Shown piece after piece: positions 24,925 to 34,731 of a stretch of 64,000 nt of DNA (the first letter of the stretch is position 1; every line of letters starts with the position of its first letter). The stretch spans positions 398,953 to 462,952 of the forward strand of contig JAOAPN010000008.1 in assembly GCA_025462885.1 (NCBI GenBank), read 5' to 3'. Under the pieces are notes generated by a model, which searched no databases, was not told where the DNA came from, and worked only from the letters and a program-made list of their open reading frames with translations. Source of the DNA: Acidobacteriaceae bacterium (GTDB lineage Bacteria > Acidobacteriota > Terriglobia > Terriglobales > Acidobacteriaceae). Position numbers and translations under genes: made by a program.

Positions 24925-26214
24925 ATGACCCATTCCAGCCGTGATCCCCACTCGCATAGCAGAGCGCACGGTATCCGGAGAATTGATCTCTCGTCTGCAC
25001 AACTGGCGTCGAGCGAAAGCGCACGCGACATCAACCGGGACATTATTCTGGAGCTTATTCGCTTCCGTCAGCCGGTCGCTCGTGCCAACCTGTCTCGTTT
25101 GTCGGGTCTTCGGCCGAGTACGATCTCCGCGATTGTTGAGCAGTTGATCGAAGAGAAGTGGGTAAGCGAAGGCGCCCTGATCAAGGGCTCCCGTGGCCGA
25201 CCGTCGACGATGCTTTCAGTCAATGCCGACATGGTGACGCTGGCTTTGGATCTTCGACCTGATCGCGGCATCCTGGCGGTGGTCGACCTGAGTGGGCGTT
25301 TCCTTTCACGCGAGACTGTGATGACGTATTCCGATCCGGCTCGCACTGTCTTGCACATTGTGGAACGGATGCGTCTGCTTCGGGAACAGCATCCGGACAA
25401 GTCATTTGAAGGGATCGGTGTGAGCGTCCCGGGGCGTGTGCATCCAGTGACGCAAAGGCTGCTGCTGGCACCGAATTTGAAGTGGCATGACTTTGATTTG
25501 AAGGACGCCCTTGAGAAGGGCACCAAGCTGCAAGTCGAGCTTGATAACGATGCTAATGTTTGTCTTCTGTCCGAGCTGTGGTTTGGGCACCTTGAAGGGG
25601 TGCGGAACGTCGTGCTGGTAGCGATTGCGGAGGGCATCGGAACATCGATCCTGACGGGGGGACAGCTTCATTCCGGGTTCAGTGGGCTTGCCGGTGAGTT
25701 TGGGCATATCTCCGTCGATCCGTCCGGACAACTTTGCGGATGCGGCCAACGCGGCTGTTGGGAGACTGTTGCGTCTTCTCGCGCGGCTCTGTCGACGTTT
25801 CGCGAGATCGAGCCTAAATCTTCTGTTCGCAATATCTATCAACTTCTCCGGCTGGCCGAGGAGGGGAATGTCGGAGCGATTGAAGCGGTCTCGCGACAGG
25901 CGAAAGAGTTGGGCAGAGGGCTGCGGATGATCACGGCCGCTTTATCTCCGGAGTTGATATTGATTACTGGCGATATCACCGCTGCATGGGAGAGGTTCGG
26001 GCCAATCGTCCAGGCAGAGCTGGAGTCATCCATGCTGGCCGGGCCCGCTCCACGGCTTCAGATTGCCGGGGACGCAGAGCTCGCAAGACTGAGTGGAAGC
26101 GCGGCGATGCTGATGCAGCGGCATGCCAGCTATCACCGGTCTACGCACACCACTTTGAAGGGCAGGGGACTGCCGAAGCTGGTGGAAAAAGTTGCGAACG
26201 AAAGAAGCGCATGA
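24925..26214 (+). CDS. ROK-family transcriptional regulator (NagC/XylR-like)
   Basis: A sugar-responsive repressor, probably of the preceding cluster. The N-terminal winged helix-turn-helix lies at about 33-95 (PVARANLSRLSGLRPSTIS). The ROK sugar-kinase-like domain follows, with H261 in GEFGHISVD and the zinc site CGCGQRGCWE (271-280). The kinase catalytic Asp equivalent, D209 in DNDANV, is retained. The 429-residue length is slightly long because of an N-terminal tail rich in His and Ser. It is 43 bases after the oxidoreductase, in the same direction. Its inducer is expected to be a sugar or derivative handled by genes 18989-24881. Confidence 0.9.
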   Translation: MTHSSRDPHSHSRAHGIRRIDLSSAQLASSESARDINRDIILELIRFRQPVARANLSRLSGLRPSTISAIVEQLIEEKWVSEGALIKGSRGRPSTMLSVNADMVTLALDLRPDRGILAVVDLSGRFLSRETVMTYSDPARTVLHIVERMRLLREQHPDKSFEGIGVSVPGRVHPVTQRLLLAPNLKWHDFDLKDALEKGTKLQVELDNDANVCLLSELWFGHLEGVRNVVLVAIAEGIGTSILTGGQLHSGFSGLAGEFGHISVDPSGQLCGCGQRGCWETVASSRAALSTFREIEPKSSVRNIYQLLRLAEEGNVGAIEAVSRQAKELGRGLRMITAALSPELILITGDITAAWERFGPIVQAELESSMLAGPAPRLQIAGDAELARLSGSAAMLMQRHASYHRSTHTTLKGRGLPKLVEKVANERSA

Positions 26215-26241
26215 AGTGGGTTCATGCCAGCAACTGAAATC

Positions 26242-26973
26242 TTAGCCACTGATTGAGGGGAGCCGGTCGGAGATTCCCAAGAGAAAGACCAGACCGATGA
26301 TGAGGCTGTATGCCGCGGTGAGGCCGCTCCAGAAACGCAGGGTCGAGCGGCTCGTGCTGAAGCGAAATATACCGCATGCCGATGCGGCCATAAGGGTATT
26401 CATAATCAAGAGGCCGACGAGGAAGGTCCCTAAGCCGAGGAAGCCTTTCGATGCCCCGCCGAGATTGGCTGCCAATAGGAAGAGCGTCAGCTGGCTCGGG
26501 GTTTCAGCTCCGACGCCGTGAATGACGCCAATGCCGAAGGCTGCGGGTGAGGTATAGGTACCGCGAGCGCTTTCTTCCGATCCTGCGGAGCGCCCCCCGC
26601 GACGAATCCATTTGTAGCCACGGATCAGCAACATGCCTCGTGAGGGTGGCAGGCTGTCGCGATCTCCGGAAAGCAACTTTGCGAGGACGTAGAGTGCCAG
26701 CAGGATCAAGGTGAGGCCTACGAGGCGCTCCATCCAGGTATCGATTCCTGCGGGCAAGGACAAGTGCAGGCATATGACGGCGCTTGCCATTAAAGCCACC
26801 ATGGAGGCATGTCCCAGAGCGTACATAAGACTAAGGCGCATCGACTCCGAAGACTTCTCGCCGACGCTGGTAATGTCGGTGATTGCTGCGATGTGGTCGT
26901 AGTCGAACCCGTGGCGAAAGCCCAGCAGAGTGCAGGATAGCAACGTCAGCGCGAGGGAGGTTGGCATCGACAT
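26242..26973 (-). CDS. NiCoT/HupE-like nickel or cobalt permease
   Basis: A seven- to eight-helix inner-membrane protein. The motif RHGFDYDHIAAITDIT in the first helices is a close variant of the nickel/cobalt transporter signature (RHAxDADHI), and GVIHGVGAETPSQLTLFLLA gives the second conserved His region. The change of Ala-Asp to Gly-Phe-Asp-Tyr leaves the metal-binding His and Asp residues in place, but specificity is open. I start at the ATG at 26973, with AAGAG seven bases upstream; a TTG at 27015 is also in frame. It is alone, convergent with the ROK gene and divergent from the LysR gene. No metal riboswitch is recognisable in the 250-base upstream gap. Confidence 0.75.
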   Translation of the reverse strand: MSMPTSLALTLLSCTLLGFRHGFDYDHIAAITDITSVGEKSSESMRLSLMYALGHASMVALMASAVICLHLSLPAGIDTWMERLVGLTLILLALYVLAKLLSGDRDSLPPSRGMLLIRGYKWIRRGGRSAGSEESARGTYTSPAAFGIGVIHGVGAETPSQLTLFLLAANLGGASKGFLGLGTFLVGLLIMNTLMAASACGIFRFSTSRSTLRFWSGLTAAYSLIIGLVFLLGISDRLPSISG

Positions 26974-27225
26974 AAAGTTACTCTTAACCCTCCCGCGACG
27001 CTCGGTTCCTTTCAATTCTGTGCAGCGGAGCGATATGTACCGACTCGTGGAATTTAGGGGACTGCGGACCGTAAAACTATCTTACTCAACCCGGGTGTTC
27101 CAAGAATCAACCGGCGCATGGAAAAGGCCTCTCGCTGATTGCGGGATTGCGCTTGGTTCAAGCGGCGACTGGATCAGGTTGCAGGGGGGCTGCAAAGCCT
27201 TTTCATTGATACTCTGGATGAATTG

Positions 27226-28113
27226 ATGTTTGACCTGAAGCAAATACGATGTTTCGTGGCGGTCGGCGAAGAATTGCACTTCGGTCGCGCGGCGAAGCGT
27301 ATGAATATGACTCAACCGCCGCTGAGCCGTCAGATCCAGCTTCTCGAATTTGAACTTCAGATCACGTTGCTCAATCGAACGAGTCGTTCTGTCCGGCTGA
27401 CTCCCGCGGGGAAGGTGTTTCTACGCGAGTGTGTTCGAATTCTGGCGTTGGCTGAAGCCGCTGCGGTGAGTGCACGGCGCATCGCGCAAGGACAGTCGGG
27501 AATGCTTCGGCTGGGTTTTACCGCAGGCTCAAGCTATGAGTTTTTGCCGAAGCTGTTGTCTCGTACCAGCGCATCTCTGAAGGATGTCGAGATTGTGCTT
27601 ACCGAGATGGTTTCAAAGCAGCAGATCGAGGGGATCCGGGCCAACGCTATTGACGTGGGGCTTCATCGTTTTTCTTTTGTTCCAGAGGGTTTCGAATCGA
27701 TCTGCGTGGTTCGGGAGAAGATGCTGCTTGCACTTCCGCGCGATCATCGCCTGGTCAAAGGGCGATTGCCCACTGCGAAGGATATCGTCGGGGAGCCGTT
27801 TATTACGTTCTCTCCTCGTGATGGATACTACTTCTATCATCTGATCGATTCGTTCTTTTCAGCGGAGTCAATCGCCCCCAATTATGTACAGCATGTCAGC
27901 CAGATTCACTCGATTCTGGCTCTGGTAAGCACAGGAATGGGAGTCGCCCTGATTCCTGAGAGTGCGCGGTTGTTGCGGTACCGCGACGTGGTGCTTCGGC
28001 AGATGAAGCGGGAACCTCCTCATGCCGAGCTTCATCTGGTTTGGAGCAAGGATTGTGATAATCCGGCGCTGCCTTCCCTGGTGCGGCTAGTGCGAAACTC
28101 TTTCGCCGTTTGA
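27226..28113 (+). CDS. LysR-family transcriptional regulator of the aldarate cluster
   Basis: A DNA-binding activator. The helix-turn-helix is at 1-60 (FGRAAKRMNMTQPPLSRQI) and the effector-binding domain at about 90-290. The ATG at 27226 begins MFDLKQIRCFVAVGEELHF, the standard LysR N-terminus, so the longer reading from 27139 is rejected. It is oriented in the same direction as kdgD, 174 bases upstream of it, not divergent as is common. The gap carries an inverted repeat at the right place for a LysR site. The inducer is probably glucarate, galactarate or a dehydrated intermediate. Confidence 0.9.
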   Translation: MFDLKQIRCFVAVGEELHFGRAAKRMNMTQPPLSRQIQLLEFELQITLLNRTSRSVRLTPAGKVFLRECVRILALAEAAAVSARRIAQGQSGMLRLGFTAGSSYEFLPKLLSRTSASLKDVEIVLTEMVSKQQIEGIRANAIDVGLHRFSFVPEGFESICVVREKMLLALPRDHRLVKGRLPTAKDIVGEPFITFSPRDGYYFYHLIDSFFSAESIAPNYVQHVSQIHSILALVSTGMGVALIPESARLLRYRDVVLRQMKREPPHAELHLVWSKDCDNPALPSLVRLVRNSFAV

Positions 28114-28177
28114 CGGCTGCCTAATTGAAATTGAGAAGTCCCCGCATGCCGTCCTTTTGGAGATACGAAGGCGTTTT

Positions 28178-28206
28178 TAGATCAATATAGAAAGGGTATT
28201 GATCTA
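28178..28206 (+). promoter_or_regulatory. Perfect inverted repeat, probable LysR-regulator binding site
   Basis: TAGATCAATA (28178-28187) and TATTGATCTA (28197-28206) are exact reverse complements with a nine-base spacer. The centre, 28192, lies about 64 bases before the predicted kdgD transcription start at 28256. LysR activators typically hold an interrupted dyad centred near -65. A second perfect eight-base repeat, CTATAGCC (28204-28211) and GGCTATAG (28241-28248), overlaps the promoter and may be the activation site. Confidence 0.65.
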
Positions 28207-28219
28207 TAGCCAGATTGGC

Positions 28220-28249
28220 ATGACCAGGCTTATACCGGTCGGCTATAGT
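28220..28249 (+). promoter_or_regulatory. Putative activator-dependent promoter of the aldarate operon
   Basis: A -10 box TATAGT (28244-28249) has a weak -35 match ATGACC (28220-28225) at 18 bases. The weak -35 agrees with control by an upstream-bound activator. The ATG of kdgD is at 28288, giving a leader of about 32 bases. Confidence 0.42.
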
Positions 28250-28287
28250 GTTGGACGTTGAACAATGTCCTGAAAGAGTAATGTGAG

Positions 28288-29193
28288 ATGACTCCAGAAG
28301 AGTTTGCAAAAGTAATTGGTTCGGGGCTGCTTTCGTTTCCCGTGACACACTTCACCGCAGACGGTGCCTTTAACGAGTCTTCGTATCGAAGCCATCTGTC
28401 CTGGCTGTTGGAGTACGATCCTGCAGCTTTGTTTGCTGCCGGAGGCACGGGCGAATACTTCTCCTTGACGCTGGATGAGTTCTCCGCGGTGGTGAAGGTT
28501 GCGGTGGAGGAGATTGCGGGGAGGGTTCCCGTCGTCGCTGGATGCGGTTACGGGACGGCGATGGCGAGGCAGTTCGCCCATGCCGCCGAGACTGCCGGCG
28601 CTGACGGTCTGTTGCTCTTTCCTCCTTATTTGGTCAATGCTGACGCGGAAGGTTTGATCGCCCATGTCAAAACGGTCTGCGATTCGACCAGCCTGGGAGT
28701 GATTCTCTACAATCGTGACAATGCGATTGTGAATGCGAATACGCTGGCGCGCATCTGCGATCTTTGCCCGAATGTCGTGGGCTTCAAAGATGGCGTTGGC
28801 GATATCGAGTTAATGACTCGCATCCATCTGAAGCTCGGCGACCGCCTCACGTATGTGGGAGGATTGCCGACGGCGGAGACCTTCGCGCTGCCCTATCTGG
28901 AGATGGGCGTTACGACATATTCTTCGGCGATTTTCAATTTTCTTCCTCAGTTTGCCAAGGATTTCTACGCTGCAGTTCGACGCAGGGATCATGAGTTTGT
29001 AGCGAAGAGTCTTCGGGAGTTTGTTATTCCCTATATCGAGATCCGCGACCGTCGCAAAGGGTATGCGGTTTCTATCGTTAAGGCGGGTATGAAACTGATC
29101 GGCCGGGACGCCGGACCGGTGCGTTCGCCGCTTACCGACCTGACCGACGACGAACTCGCCGCTCTCAAGACCCTGATGGCAGGACGTTCTTAG
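28288..29193 (+). CDS. kdgD: 5-dehydro-4-deoxyglucarate dehydratase
   Basis: A DapA-superfamily TIM barrel that dehydrates and decarboxylates 5-dehydro-4-deoxyglucarate to 2,5-dioxopentanoate (2-oxoglutarate semialdehyde). The Schiff-base lysine is K167 in [11 protein letters not shown]141 lies in VILYNRDN and the glycine-rich [10 protein letters not shown] (51-60) replaces the DapA TTGE loop as in KdgD. The 301-residue length is normal. It is the first gene of an operon whose later genes supply its substrate (galactarate and glucarate dehydratases) and use its product (semialdehyde dehydrogenase), which makes this assignment firm over other DapA-family lyases. Confidence 0.93.
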   Translation: MTPEEFAKVIGSGLLSFPVTHFTADGAFNESSYRSHLSWLLEYDPAALFAAGGTGEYFSLTLDEFSAVVKVAVEEIAGRVPVVAGCGYGTAMARQFAHAAETAGADGLLLFPPYLVNADAEGLIAHVKTVCDSTSLGVILYNRDNAIVNANTLARICDLCPNVVGFKDGVGDIELMTRIHLKLGDRLTYVGGLPTAETFALPYLEMGVTTYSSAIFNFLPQFAKDFYAAVRRRDHEFVAKSLREFVIPYIEIRDRRKGYAVSIVKAGMKLIGRDAGPVRSPLTDLTDDELAALKTLMAGRS

Positions 29194-29224
29194 TGCCGAG
29201 CTTCTTAGTATCGATTGAGGCGTC

Positions 29225-30565
29225 ATGAAATCTGGCCAGACGGCACCGACTCACGTTCGTTATCTCGTTCTCGCGACCCTGTTTCTTGTTAGCACTTTCA
29301 GCTACGGAGACAGGGTCGGTCTATCGATCACGGGAATTTCATTTGCCAAAGATCTGCACCTGACCCCGCTGCAGCTTGGGTATCTCTTCTCCGGGTTCAG
29401 TTGGGCGTATGTGGTCGCTCAACTTCCGGCTGGCTGGATGCTCGATCGGTTTGGAACGAAGCGCGTCTATGGCGTCAGCATCATGCTGTGGTCGGTGCTT
29501 GCGGCTGCGGCAGGCTTTGCTGGATATCTCAAGGGTGCTGTTGCATTCTCGGTGATCTTCGGAATTCGACTTCTTTCGGGGTTGGCGCAATCGCCGGTGT
29601 TTCCGGGTAACGGTCGTGTGGTTGCGGCCTGGTTTCCTTCGACCCAGCGCGGCACCGCCTCAGCGATCTTCAACTCATCTCAGTACTTCGCCCTGGTAGT
29701 TTTCTCTCCTCTTCTCGGGTGGATGTCTCACGCCTACGGATGGAAAGAATGCTTCTGGTTTCTTGGGGCTCTGGGCATCGTCTTGACTTTGCTATGGGTG
29801 AAGACGATTGACGACGTAAAGTCGCATCCCGCGATTAACGCCGCTGAGATCGAGACCATTGAAGGTGGTGGCGGCCTCTGCGTGATCAGCGCGGCGACAC
29901 GCGAGACAGGCGTCAAGATCACCTGGAAGGCCGTCGGCAGGTTGCTGAGTACGAGGATGCTTGTGGGCATTTATCTCGGTCAGTACTGCATCACGACGCT
30001 GACCTGGTTCTTCCTTACGTGGTTTCCTTTGTACCTCGCGCAGGCGCGGCACCTGTCGATCGGCAAGGTCGGTCTGGCCGCTGCACTGCCGGCGTTGTTC
30101 GGTTCAATCGGCGGGATTTTAGGTGGGTTGGCGTCGGATAAGCTGCTCAAATCTGGACGTTCGCTGAGTTTCTCCAGAAAAGCGCCGATTGTTGCCGGCA
30201 TGGCGCTGGCGACGACCATGATGCTGTGTAATGTGGTGGATACGCAGTGGGGCATTATGGTGCTGATGTCTGTTGCATTCTTTGGCAAGGGGTTTGGAGC
30301 GTTGGGTTGGACCGTCATCTCCGATACATCTCCGAAGGGTATGGTCGGGCTCAATGGGGGGATGTTCAACCTTTGCGGCAATATCGCTGGAATTACCACA
30401 CCCATTGTGATCGGGTACATCGTGCAGAGGACGGGCTCTTTCCGTTACGCTCTTATCTATGTAGGACTGACAGCCCTGCTCGCGATTGCGAGCTACCTGC
30501 TGGTCACGGGCCCGATTCGCCGACTGACGCCTGAAGAGATGGGCGCAGCGCCGGCTGTTCTGTAG
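29225..30565 (+). CDS. MFS transporter, anion:cation symporter type (GudP/GarP-like)
   Basis: A 12-helix major-facilitator permease for organic acid anions, here probably glucarate or galactarate with protons. The helix 1 motif STFSYGDRVGLSITG and the loop GWMLDRFGTKRVYG are characteristic of the ACS group that includes GudP, GarP and the galactonate carrier. A central cytoplasmic loop at about 200-235 separates the two six-helix halves. It follows kdgD by 31 bases. Whether it accepts one or both aldarates cannot be told from sequence. Confidence 0.9.
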   Translation: MKSGQTAPTHVRYLVLATLFLVSTFSYGDRVGLSITGISFAKDLHLTPLQLGYLFSGFSWAYVVAQLPAGWMLDRFGTKRVYGVSIMLWSVLAAAAGFAGYLKGAVAFSVIFGIRLLSGLAQSPVFPGNGRVVAAWFPSTQRGTASAIFNSSQYFALVVFSPLLGWMSHAYGWKECFWFLGALGIVLTLLWVKTIDDVKSHPAINAAEIETIEGGGGLCVISAATRETGVKITWKAVGRLLSTRMLVGIYLGQYCITTLTWFFLTWFPLYLAQARHLSIGKVGLAAALPALFGSIGGILGGLASDKLLKSGRSLSFSRKAPIVAGMALATTMMLCNVVDTQWGIMVLMSVAFFGKGFGALGWTVISDTSPKGMVGLNGGMFNLCGNIAGITTPIVIGYIVQRTGSFRYALIYVGLTALLAIASYLLVTGPIRRLTPEEMGAAPAVL

Positions 30566-30597
30566 GAATTTCAGACGAGAGAGTGAGATAGAACGAA

Positions 30598-32181
30598 ATG
30601 ACGATTACAGGAGATTTGCTGATTGGCGGGCAGACAGTTCGAGGCAAGCACGGAAAGATGCGAGCGGTAAATCCCGCGACGGGCAAGGAGATGGAGCCCG
30701 TCTTTGTGGGCGGAGATTCGCACGACGTGGATAAGGTATGCTCGCTGGCGCAGACCGCCTTCGATGCGTACCGTTCGACGGGCCTGGAAGACCGTGCATT
30801 ATTTCTCGAAGCGATTGCACAAGGCATTATTGACCTTGGAGACGAGTTGGTTGACCGGGTCGTGAGTGAGTCTGGGCTGACTCGAGGCCGGATTGAAGGA
30901 GAGCGCGCCCGGACGTGCGGGCAGTTGCGACTCTTCGCTTCGATCGCCCGTGCTGGACGATGGCTCAATCCGGTGATTGATCCGGCACTGCCGGAACGGC
31001 AACCTCTGCCGCGGCCTGATCTTCGGTCGCGCAAGATTCCAGTGGGTCCGGTGGCGGTGTTTGGCGCGAGTAATTTTCCGTTGGCGTTCTCGGTCGCGGG
31101 CGGAGATACAGCGGCGGCCCTGGCGGCTGGTTGTCCGGTGGTCGCGAAGTCGCATCCATCGCACCTGGGCACATCGGAGTTGGTCGGGCGAGTGATCCAG
31201 GCGGCAGTCGCAAAGTGCGATCTGCCAGAGGGGGTCTTTTCGCTTCTCGTTGGCGAGGGGAATGCTGTGGGAGAGGCGCTCGTGCGCCATCCCGCAATCC
31301 AGGCGGTCGCGTTTACAGGATCCCGGAGGGGAGGGCTCGCGCTGGTTGCAATGGCCGCCGCTCGTCCTAATCCAATTCCAGTCTTCGCCGAGATGAGCAG
31401 CACGAATCCGGTATTCCTTCTTCCTGCAGCCTTGGCGGAGCGCGGTGCGGCACTCGCGAAGGGACTGGTTGATTCGGCGACTCTTGGCGTAGGGCAGTTC
31501 TGCACGAAGCCCGGGATTGTTCTGGGAATCGATGGTGCGGCTTTCCAGCAGTTCGCAAAAGATGCCGTCATCGCCACGGAGAACGCGGCGGCCGGCACGA
31601 TGCTGAACGCAGGCATCCATAATGCATTTCTGAAGGGTGCGGAGGAGTTGCAGCGAGAGGACGCCGTCGAACAGATTGCCGAGGGCAAAGCCGCCTCCAC
31701 CGGACACTGTGCAGCGCAGGCAATGCTCTTTTCAACGACTGCCCAGGCGGTTCTATCGACGCAGCGTCTTACGGAAGAGGTCTTTGGTCCCACGACCCTG
31801 CTGGTTGCCTGCAAGGATGAGGCGGAGATGCTGGCCGTCGCAGAGCAGCTAGAGGGACAACTCACAGCTACGATCCATCTTGCGGACTCCGATCTTGCCA
31901 TTGCTCAGCGTCTGCTTCCTACGCTGGAACGTAAGGTCGGTCGCATCCTGGTCAATGGCTTTCCAACTGGCGTAGAGGTATCGCATGCGATGGTGCATGG
32001 CGGACCATTCCCGTCGACCTCTGACAATCGAGCCACGTCTGTGGGAGGCATGGCAATCGAGCGTTTCCTTCGCCCTATCTGCTACCAGAACTTCCCCGTA
32101 GAACTCTTGCCGGATGCGCTTCAGCCCGAGAATCCGCTGTCGCTCTGGAGACTTGTTGATGGAAAGCTACAGCAACCGTAA
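30598..32181 (+). CDS. 2,5-dioxopentanoate (2-oxoglutarate semialdehyde) dehydrogenase
   Basis: An NADP-preferring aldehyde dehydrogenase that turns the KdgD product into 2-oxoglutarate. Active-site residues are C302 in GQFCTKPG, E265 in VFAEMSSTNP and N159 in FGASNFPLAF. The 527-residue length and the FCTKPG motif point to the type III semialdehyde dehydrogenases found with KdgD. The gene lies 32 bases after the transporter and 15 bases before galactarate dehydratase. No gene symbol is given because several are in use. Confidence 0.92.
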   Translation: MTITGDLLIGGQTVRGKHGKMRAVNPATGKEMEPVFVGGDSHDVDKVCSLAQTAFDAYRSTGLEDRALFLEAIAQGIIDLGDELVDRVVSESGLTRGRIEGERARTCGQLRLFASIARAGRWLNPVIDPALPERQPLPRPDLRSRKIPVGPVAVFGASNFPLAFSVAGGDTAAALAAGCPVVAKSHPSHLGTSELVGRVIQAAVAKCDLPEGVFSLLVGEGNAVGEALVRHPAIQAVAFTGSRRGGLALVAMAAARPNPIPVFAEMSSTNPVFLLPAALAERGAALAKGLVDSATLGVGQFCTKPGIVLGIDGAAFQQFAKDAVIATENAAAGTMLNAGIHNAFLKGAEELQREDAVEQIAEGKAASTGHCAAQAMLFSTTAQAVLSTQRLTEEVFGPTTLLVACKDEAEMLAVAEQLEGQLTATIHLADSDLAIAQRLLPTLERKVGRILVNGFPTGVEVSHAMVHGGPFPSTSDNRATSVGGMAIERFLRPICYQNFPVELLPDALQPENPLSLWRLVDGKLQQP

Positions 32182-32196
32182 ATAGGAATTTTCATC

Positions 32197-33747
32197 ATGC
32201 AGACGATTGAACAGCGGCCACTCTACGTCAAGGTTCACCCAGCTGACAACGTAGCCATCGTTGTCAACGAGGGTGGCCTGCCAGAGGGCACGCGCTTTGA
32301 GTGCGGGTTGAAGTTGCTGGAGCCTGTTCCGGAGGCGCATAAGGTGGCGCTCGTCGATATCCGAAGGGGCGAGTCTGTTGTGCGCTACGGGGTCAACATC
32401 GGCCACGCCGAGCAGGATATTGCTCGAGGAGGCTGGGTGCATGAGGGGATCCTGACATTGCCGGAGGCGCCGCACCTCGACGACCTGCCAATCGGGGGAG
32501 CAGATCGCAAGAAACTGACGCCCCTCGAAGGGTTCACATTTGAAGGCTTCCTGAACGACGACGGTTCGGTGGGAACGAAGAACATTCTCGGCATCAGCAC
32601 GACGGTGCAATGCGTTGCTGCGACGGTCGATTATGCCGTCAAGAGAATCAAGGCTGAGCTTCTTCCAAAGTATCCGAACGTCGATGATGTCATCGCCATT
32701 ACGCATGTCTATGGATGTGGCGTTGCGATCAACGCGCCGGGCTCCGAGATTCCGATTCGGACTCTGCGTAACCTGAGCCTTAACCCGAACTTGGGAGGAG
32801 CGCCGCTGGTCGTCAGTCTCGGGTGCGAAAAGTTACAACCGGCGCAGATGCTTCCAATCTCTTCGCTGCCCATTCTTTCGTCCGTGCCATACATCGTTCG
32901 CTTGCAGGATGAAGAGCATCAGAGCTTCGGCGATATGGTGGCGGCCATCATGGAGATGGCTGAGAAGAGGTTGGCTCAGCTCAATGGTCGGACTCGTACG
33001 ACCAGGCCGGCCTCAGATCTCGTTGTTGGGGTTCAATGTGGAGGAAGCGATGCATTTTCCGGCGTCACCGCAAATCCCGCGGTTGGGCACGCTGCTGATC
33101 TCTTAGTAAGAGCAGGGGCTACGGTGATGTTCTCCGAGGTCACTGAGGTGCGCGATGCAATCCATCTGCTGACGGCCCGCGCTGAGACGGAGCAGGTTGG
33201 GAAGGATCTGATACGTGAGATGGCTTGGTATGACGCATATCTGCAGCGGGGATCTGCGGACCGGAGTGCGAATCCAACGCCGGGGAACAAGCGCGGTGGA
33301 CTGGCGAACATCGTCGAGAAGGCTATGGGATCTATTGCGAAGGCCGGAACAAGTCCTATCAGTGGAGTCTTCGGACCGGGCGAACGAGTAACGACAAAGG
33401 GACTTATCTTTGCTGCAACTCCTGCCAGCGACTTCGTGTGCGGGACGCTTCAGTTGGCAGCTTCGATGAATATGCATGTTTTCACGACGGGGCGGGGAAC
33501 TCCATACGGGCTTGCGATGGCTCCTGTAATTAAGGTCGCGTCGCGCACCTCACTTGCTGAACGCTGGGCGGATCTCATCGATGTGGATGCCGGCACGATT
33601 GCCACCGGGAAGCAGACCATCGAGGAGGTAGGCGAAACGATCTTTCGCATGATTCTTGATGTAGCCAGCGGCCGGAAGCAGACCTGCGCAGATCATTGGG
33701 GGCTGCATAACGAGTTCGCGCTCTTCAATCCAGCGCCGATTACTTAG
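32197..33747 (+). CDS. garD: Galactarate dehydratase (UxaA/GarD family)
   Basis: An iron-dependent dehydratase removing water from galactarate to give 5-dehydro-4-deoxyglucarate. The N-terminal SAF domain (about 8-85) ends in [17 protein letters not shown], followed by a linker and the large UxaA domain with [16 protein letters not shown] (about 118-133), [21 protein letters not shown] and a [10 protein letters not shown] block holding the conserved metal-binding residues. Length is 516 residues, close to the 523 of Escherichia coli GarD. Altronate dehydratase is the main alternative; the presence of KdgD and the semialdehyde dehydrogenase favours galactarate. Confidence 0.87.
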   Translation: MQTIEQRPLYVKVHPADNVAIVVNEGGLPEGTRFECGLKLLEPVPEAHKVALVDIRRGESVVRYGVNIGHAEQDIARGGWVHEGILTLPEAPHLDDLPIGGADRKKLTPLEGFTFEGFLNDDGSVGTKNILGISTTVQCVAATVDYAVKRIKAELLPKYPNVDDVIAITHVYGCGVAINAPGSEIPIRTLRNLSLNPNLGGAPLVVSLGCEKLQPAQMLPISSLPILSSVPYIVRLQDEEHQSFGDMVAAIMEMAEKRLAQLNGRTRTTRPASDLVVGVQCGGSDAFSGVTANPAVGHAADLLVRAGATVMFSEVTEVRDAIHLLTARAETEQVGKDLIREMAWYDAYLQRGSADRSANPTPGNKRGGLANIVEKAMGSIAKAGTSPISGVFGPGERVTTKGLIFAATPASDFVCGTLQLAASMNMHVFTTGRGTPYGLAMAPVIKVASRTSLAERWADLIDVDAGTIATGKQTIEEVGETIFRMILDVASGRKQTCADHWGLHNEFALFNPAPIT

Positions 33748-33773
33748 GATCTTCAGACCCAATCGAGGAGACG

Positions 33774-34688
33774 ATGTTAGACCGACGTAAATTCATCGCT
33801 GCCTCGATCGCAGGTACCGCTACGTTCGCCGGGCTTAAGGGCAGAAGTCAGTCGCGGGAAGACAGCTCAAGTTTGATTGATTCCCATGTCCATGTGTGGA
33901 AGCACGATCCGAGATTTCCCTTTGCCACTGGCTCGACCCCACCAGCGGAGGACGCTTCCGTGGAGATGCTCCTGGAACTGATGCTCGCGAACCATGTATC
34001 CCGAACGGTGCTGATTCAGGTCATTCACTATCGATGGGACAACAGCTACCTCGCGAGTGTTCTGCGTCAGTATCCGAAAATCTTTCATGGGGTCTGTCGC
34101 GTCGATCCGCTCGATCCATTGGCACCAGACCATCTGAAACGTCTTGCGGAAGAAGATGGGTTTCGAGGAGTGCGTCTAAGCCCGGCCTCTGGAGCTGAAG
34201 GAGACTGGATTCGTGGTGAATTGATGCCTTCTCTGTGGAGGCGGTGCAATCAACTGAAGGTTCCGATGACGCTCCTGCTTCCTTCCGTTCGACTCGCGGA
34301 CGTCGAACCACTCATTAATGCGAATCCTGACTTGCAGGTTGTGATTGATCACATGGCGGATATCCGAGCATCGGAACCGCAGCAGTTGGTAAAGCTACTG
34401 AATCTCGCGCAATATCCCAATGTCTTCGTGAAGCTCTCCCACCTCTGGTCGCTTTCGAATGAGCCGTATCCCTATCGCGATATGCAGACGCAGGTAAAAT
34501 CACTCGTTGCGCATTTTGGTGCGGCGCGTCTGATGGGAGGGACTGATTGGCCCATCTCTCTCAAGCAACTCTCTTACGCGAAAAGCGTAGAGCTATTCCG
34601 GGATCACCTAGATTATCTTTCGCGCCAGGATCGAGATCAGATTCTGCATAAGACGGTCCAGAGAATCTGGCCGTTCGATCATCGCTAA
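33774..34688 (+). CDS. Tat-exported amidohydrolase, sugar-acid lactonase-like
   Basis: A TIM-barrel amidohydrolase of the 2-pyrone-4,6-dicarboxylate/sugar-lactone lactonase group. A twin-arginine start ([13 protein letters not shown]) predicts export to the periplasm. The metal motif HVHVW is at about 38-42, DHMAD lies mid-protein and the catalytic aspartate in GGTDWPIS is near residue 265. The ATG has GAGGAG just upstream. Located between galactarate and glucarate dehydratases, it probably opens glucaro- or galactarolactones before uptake. A Tat signal is unusual for this family, most members of which are cytoplasmic. Confidence 0.82.
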   Translation: MLDRRKFIAASIAGTATFAGLKGRSQSREDSSSLIDSHVHVWKHDPRFPFATGSTPPAEDASVEMLLELMLANHVSRTVLIQVIHYRWDNSYLASVLRQYPKIFHGVCRVDPLDPLAPDHLKRLAEEDGFRGVRLSPASGAEGDWIRGELMPSLWRRCNQLKVPMTLLLPSVRLADVEPLINANPDLQVVIDHMADIRASEPQQLVKLLNLAQYPNVFVKLSHLWSLSNEPYPYRDMQTQVKSLVAHFGAARLMGGTDWPISLKQLSYAKSVELFRDHLDYLSRQDRDQILHKTVQRIWPFDHR

Positions 34689-34731
34689 GTTTTTGGACAT
34701 TAAGACAGATCACGATTGTAGGAGAGAACAT

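Noticed and set aside
26974..27225. Cobalamin, NiCo or other metal riboswitch in front of the NiCoT-like gene
   Set aside because: No characteristic conserved segments or stable multi-arm fold could be found.
30504..31901. 465-codon minus-strand frame opposite the aldehyde dehydrogenase
   Set aside because: Ser/Ala/Arg-rich shadow of a gene with an intact active site.
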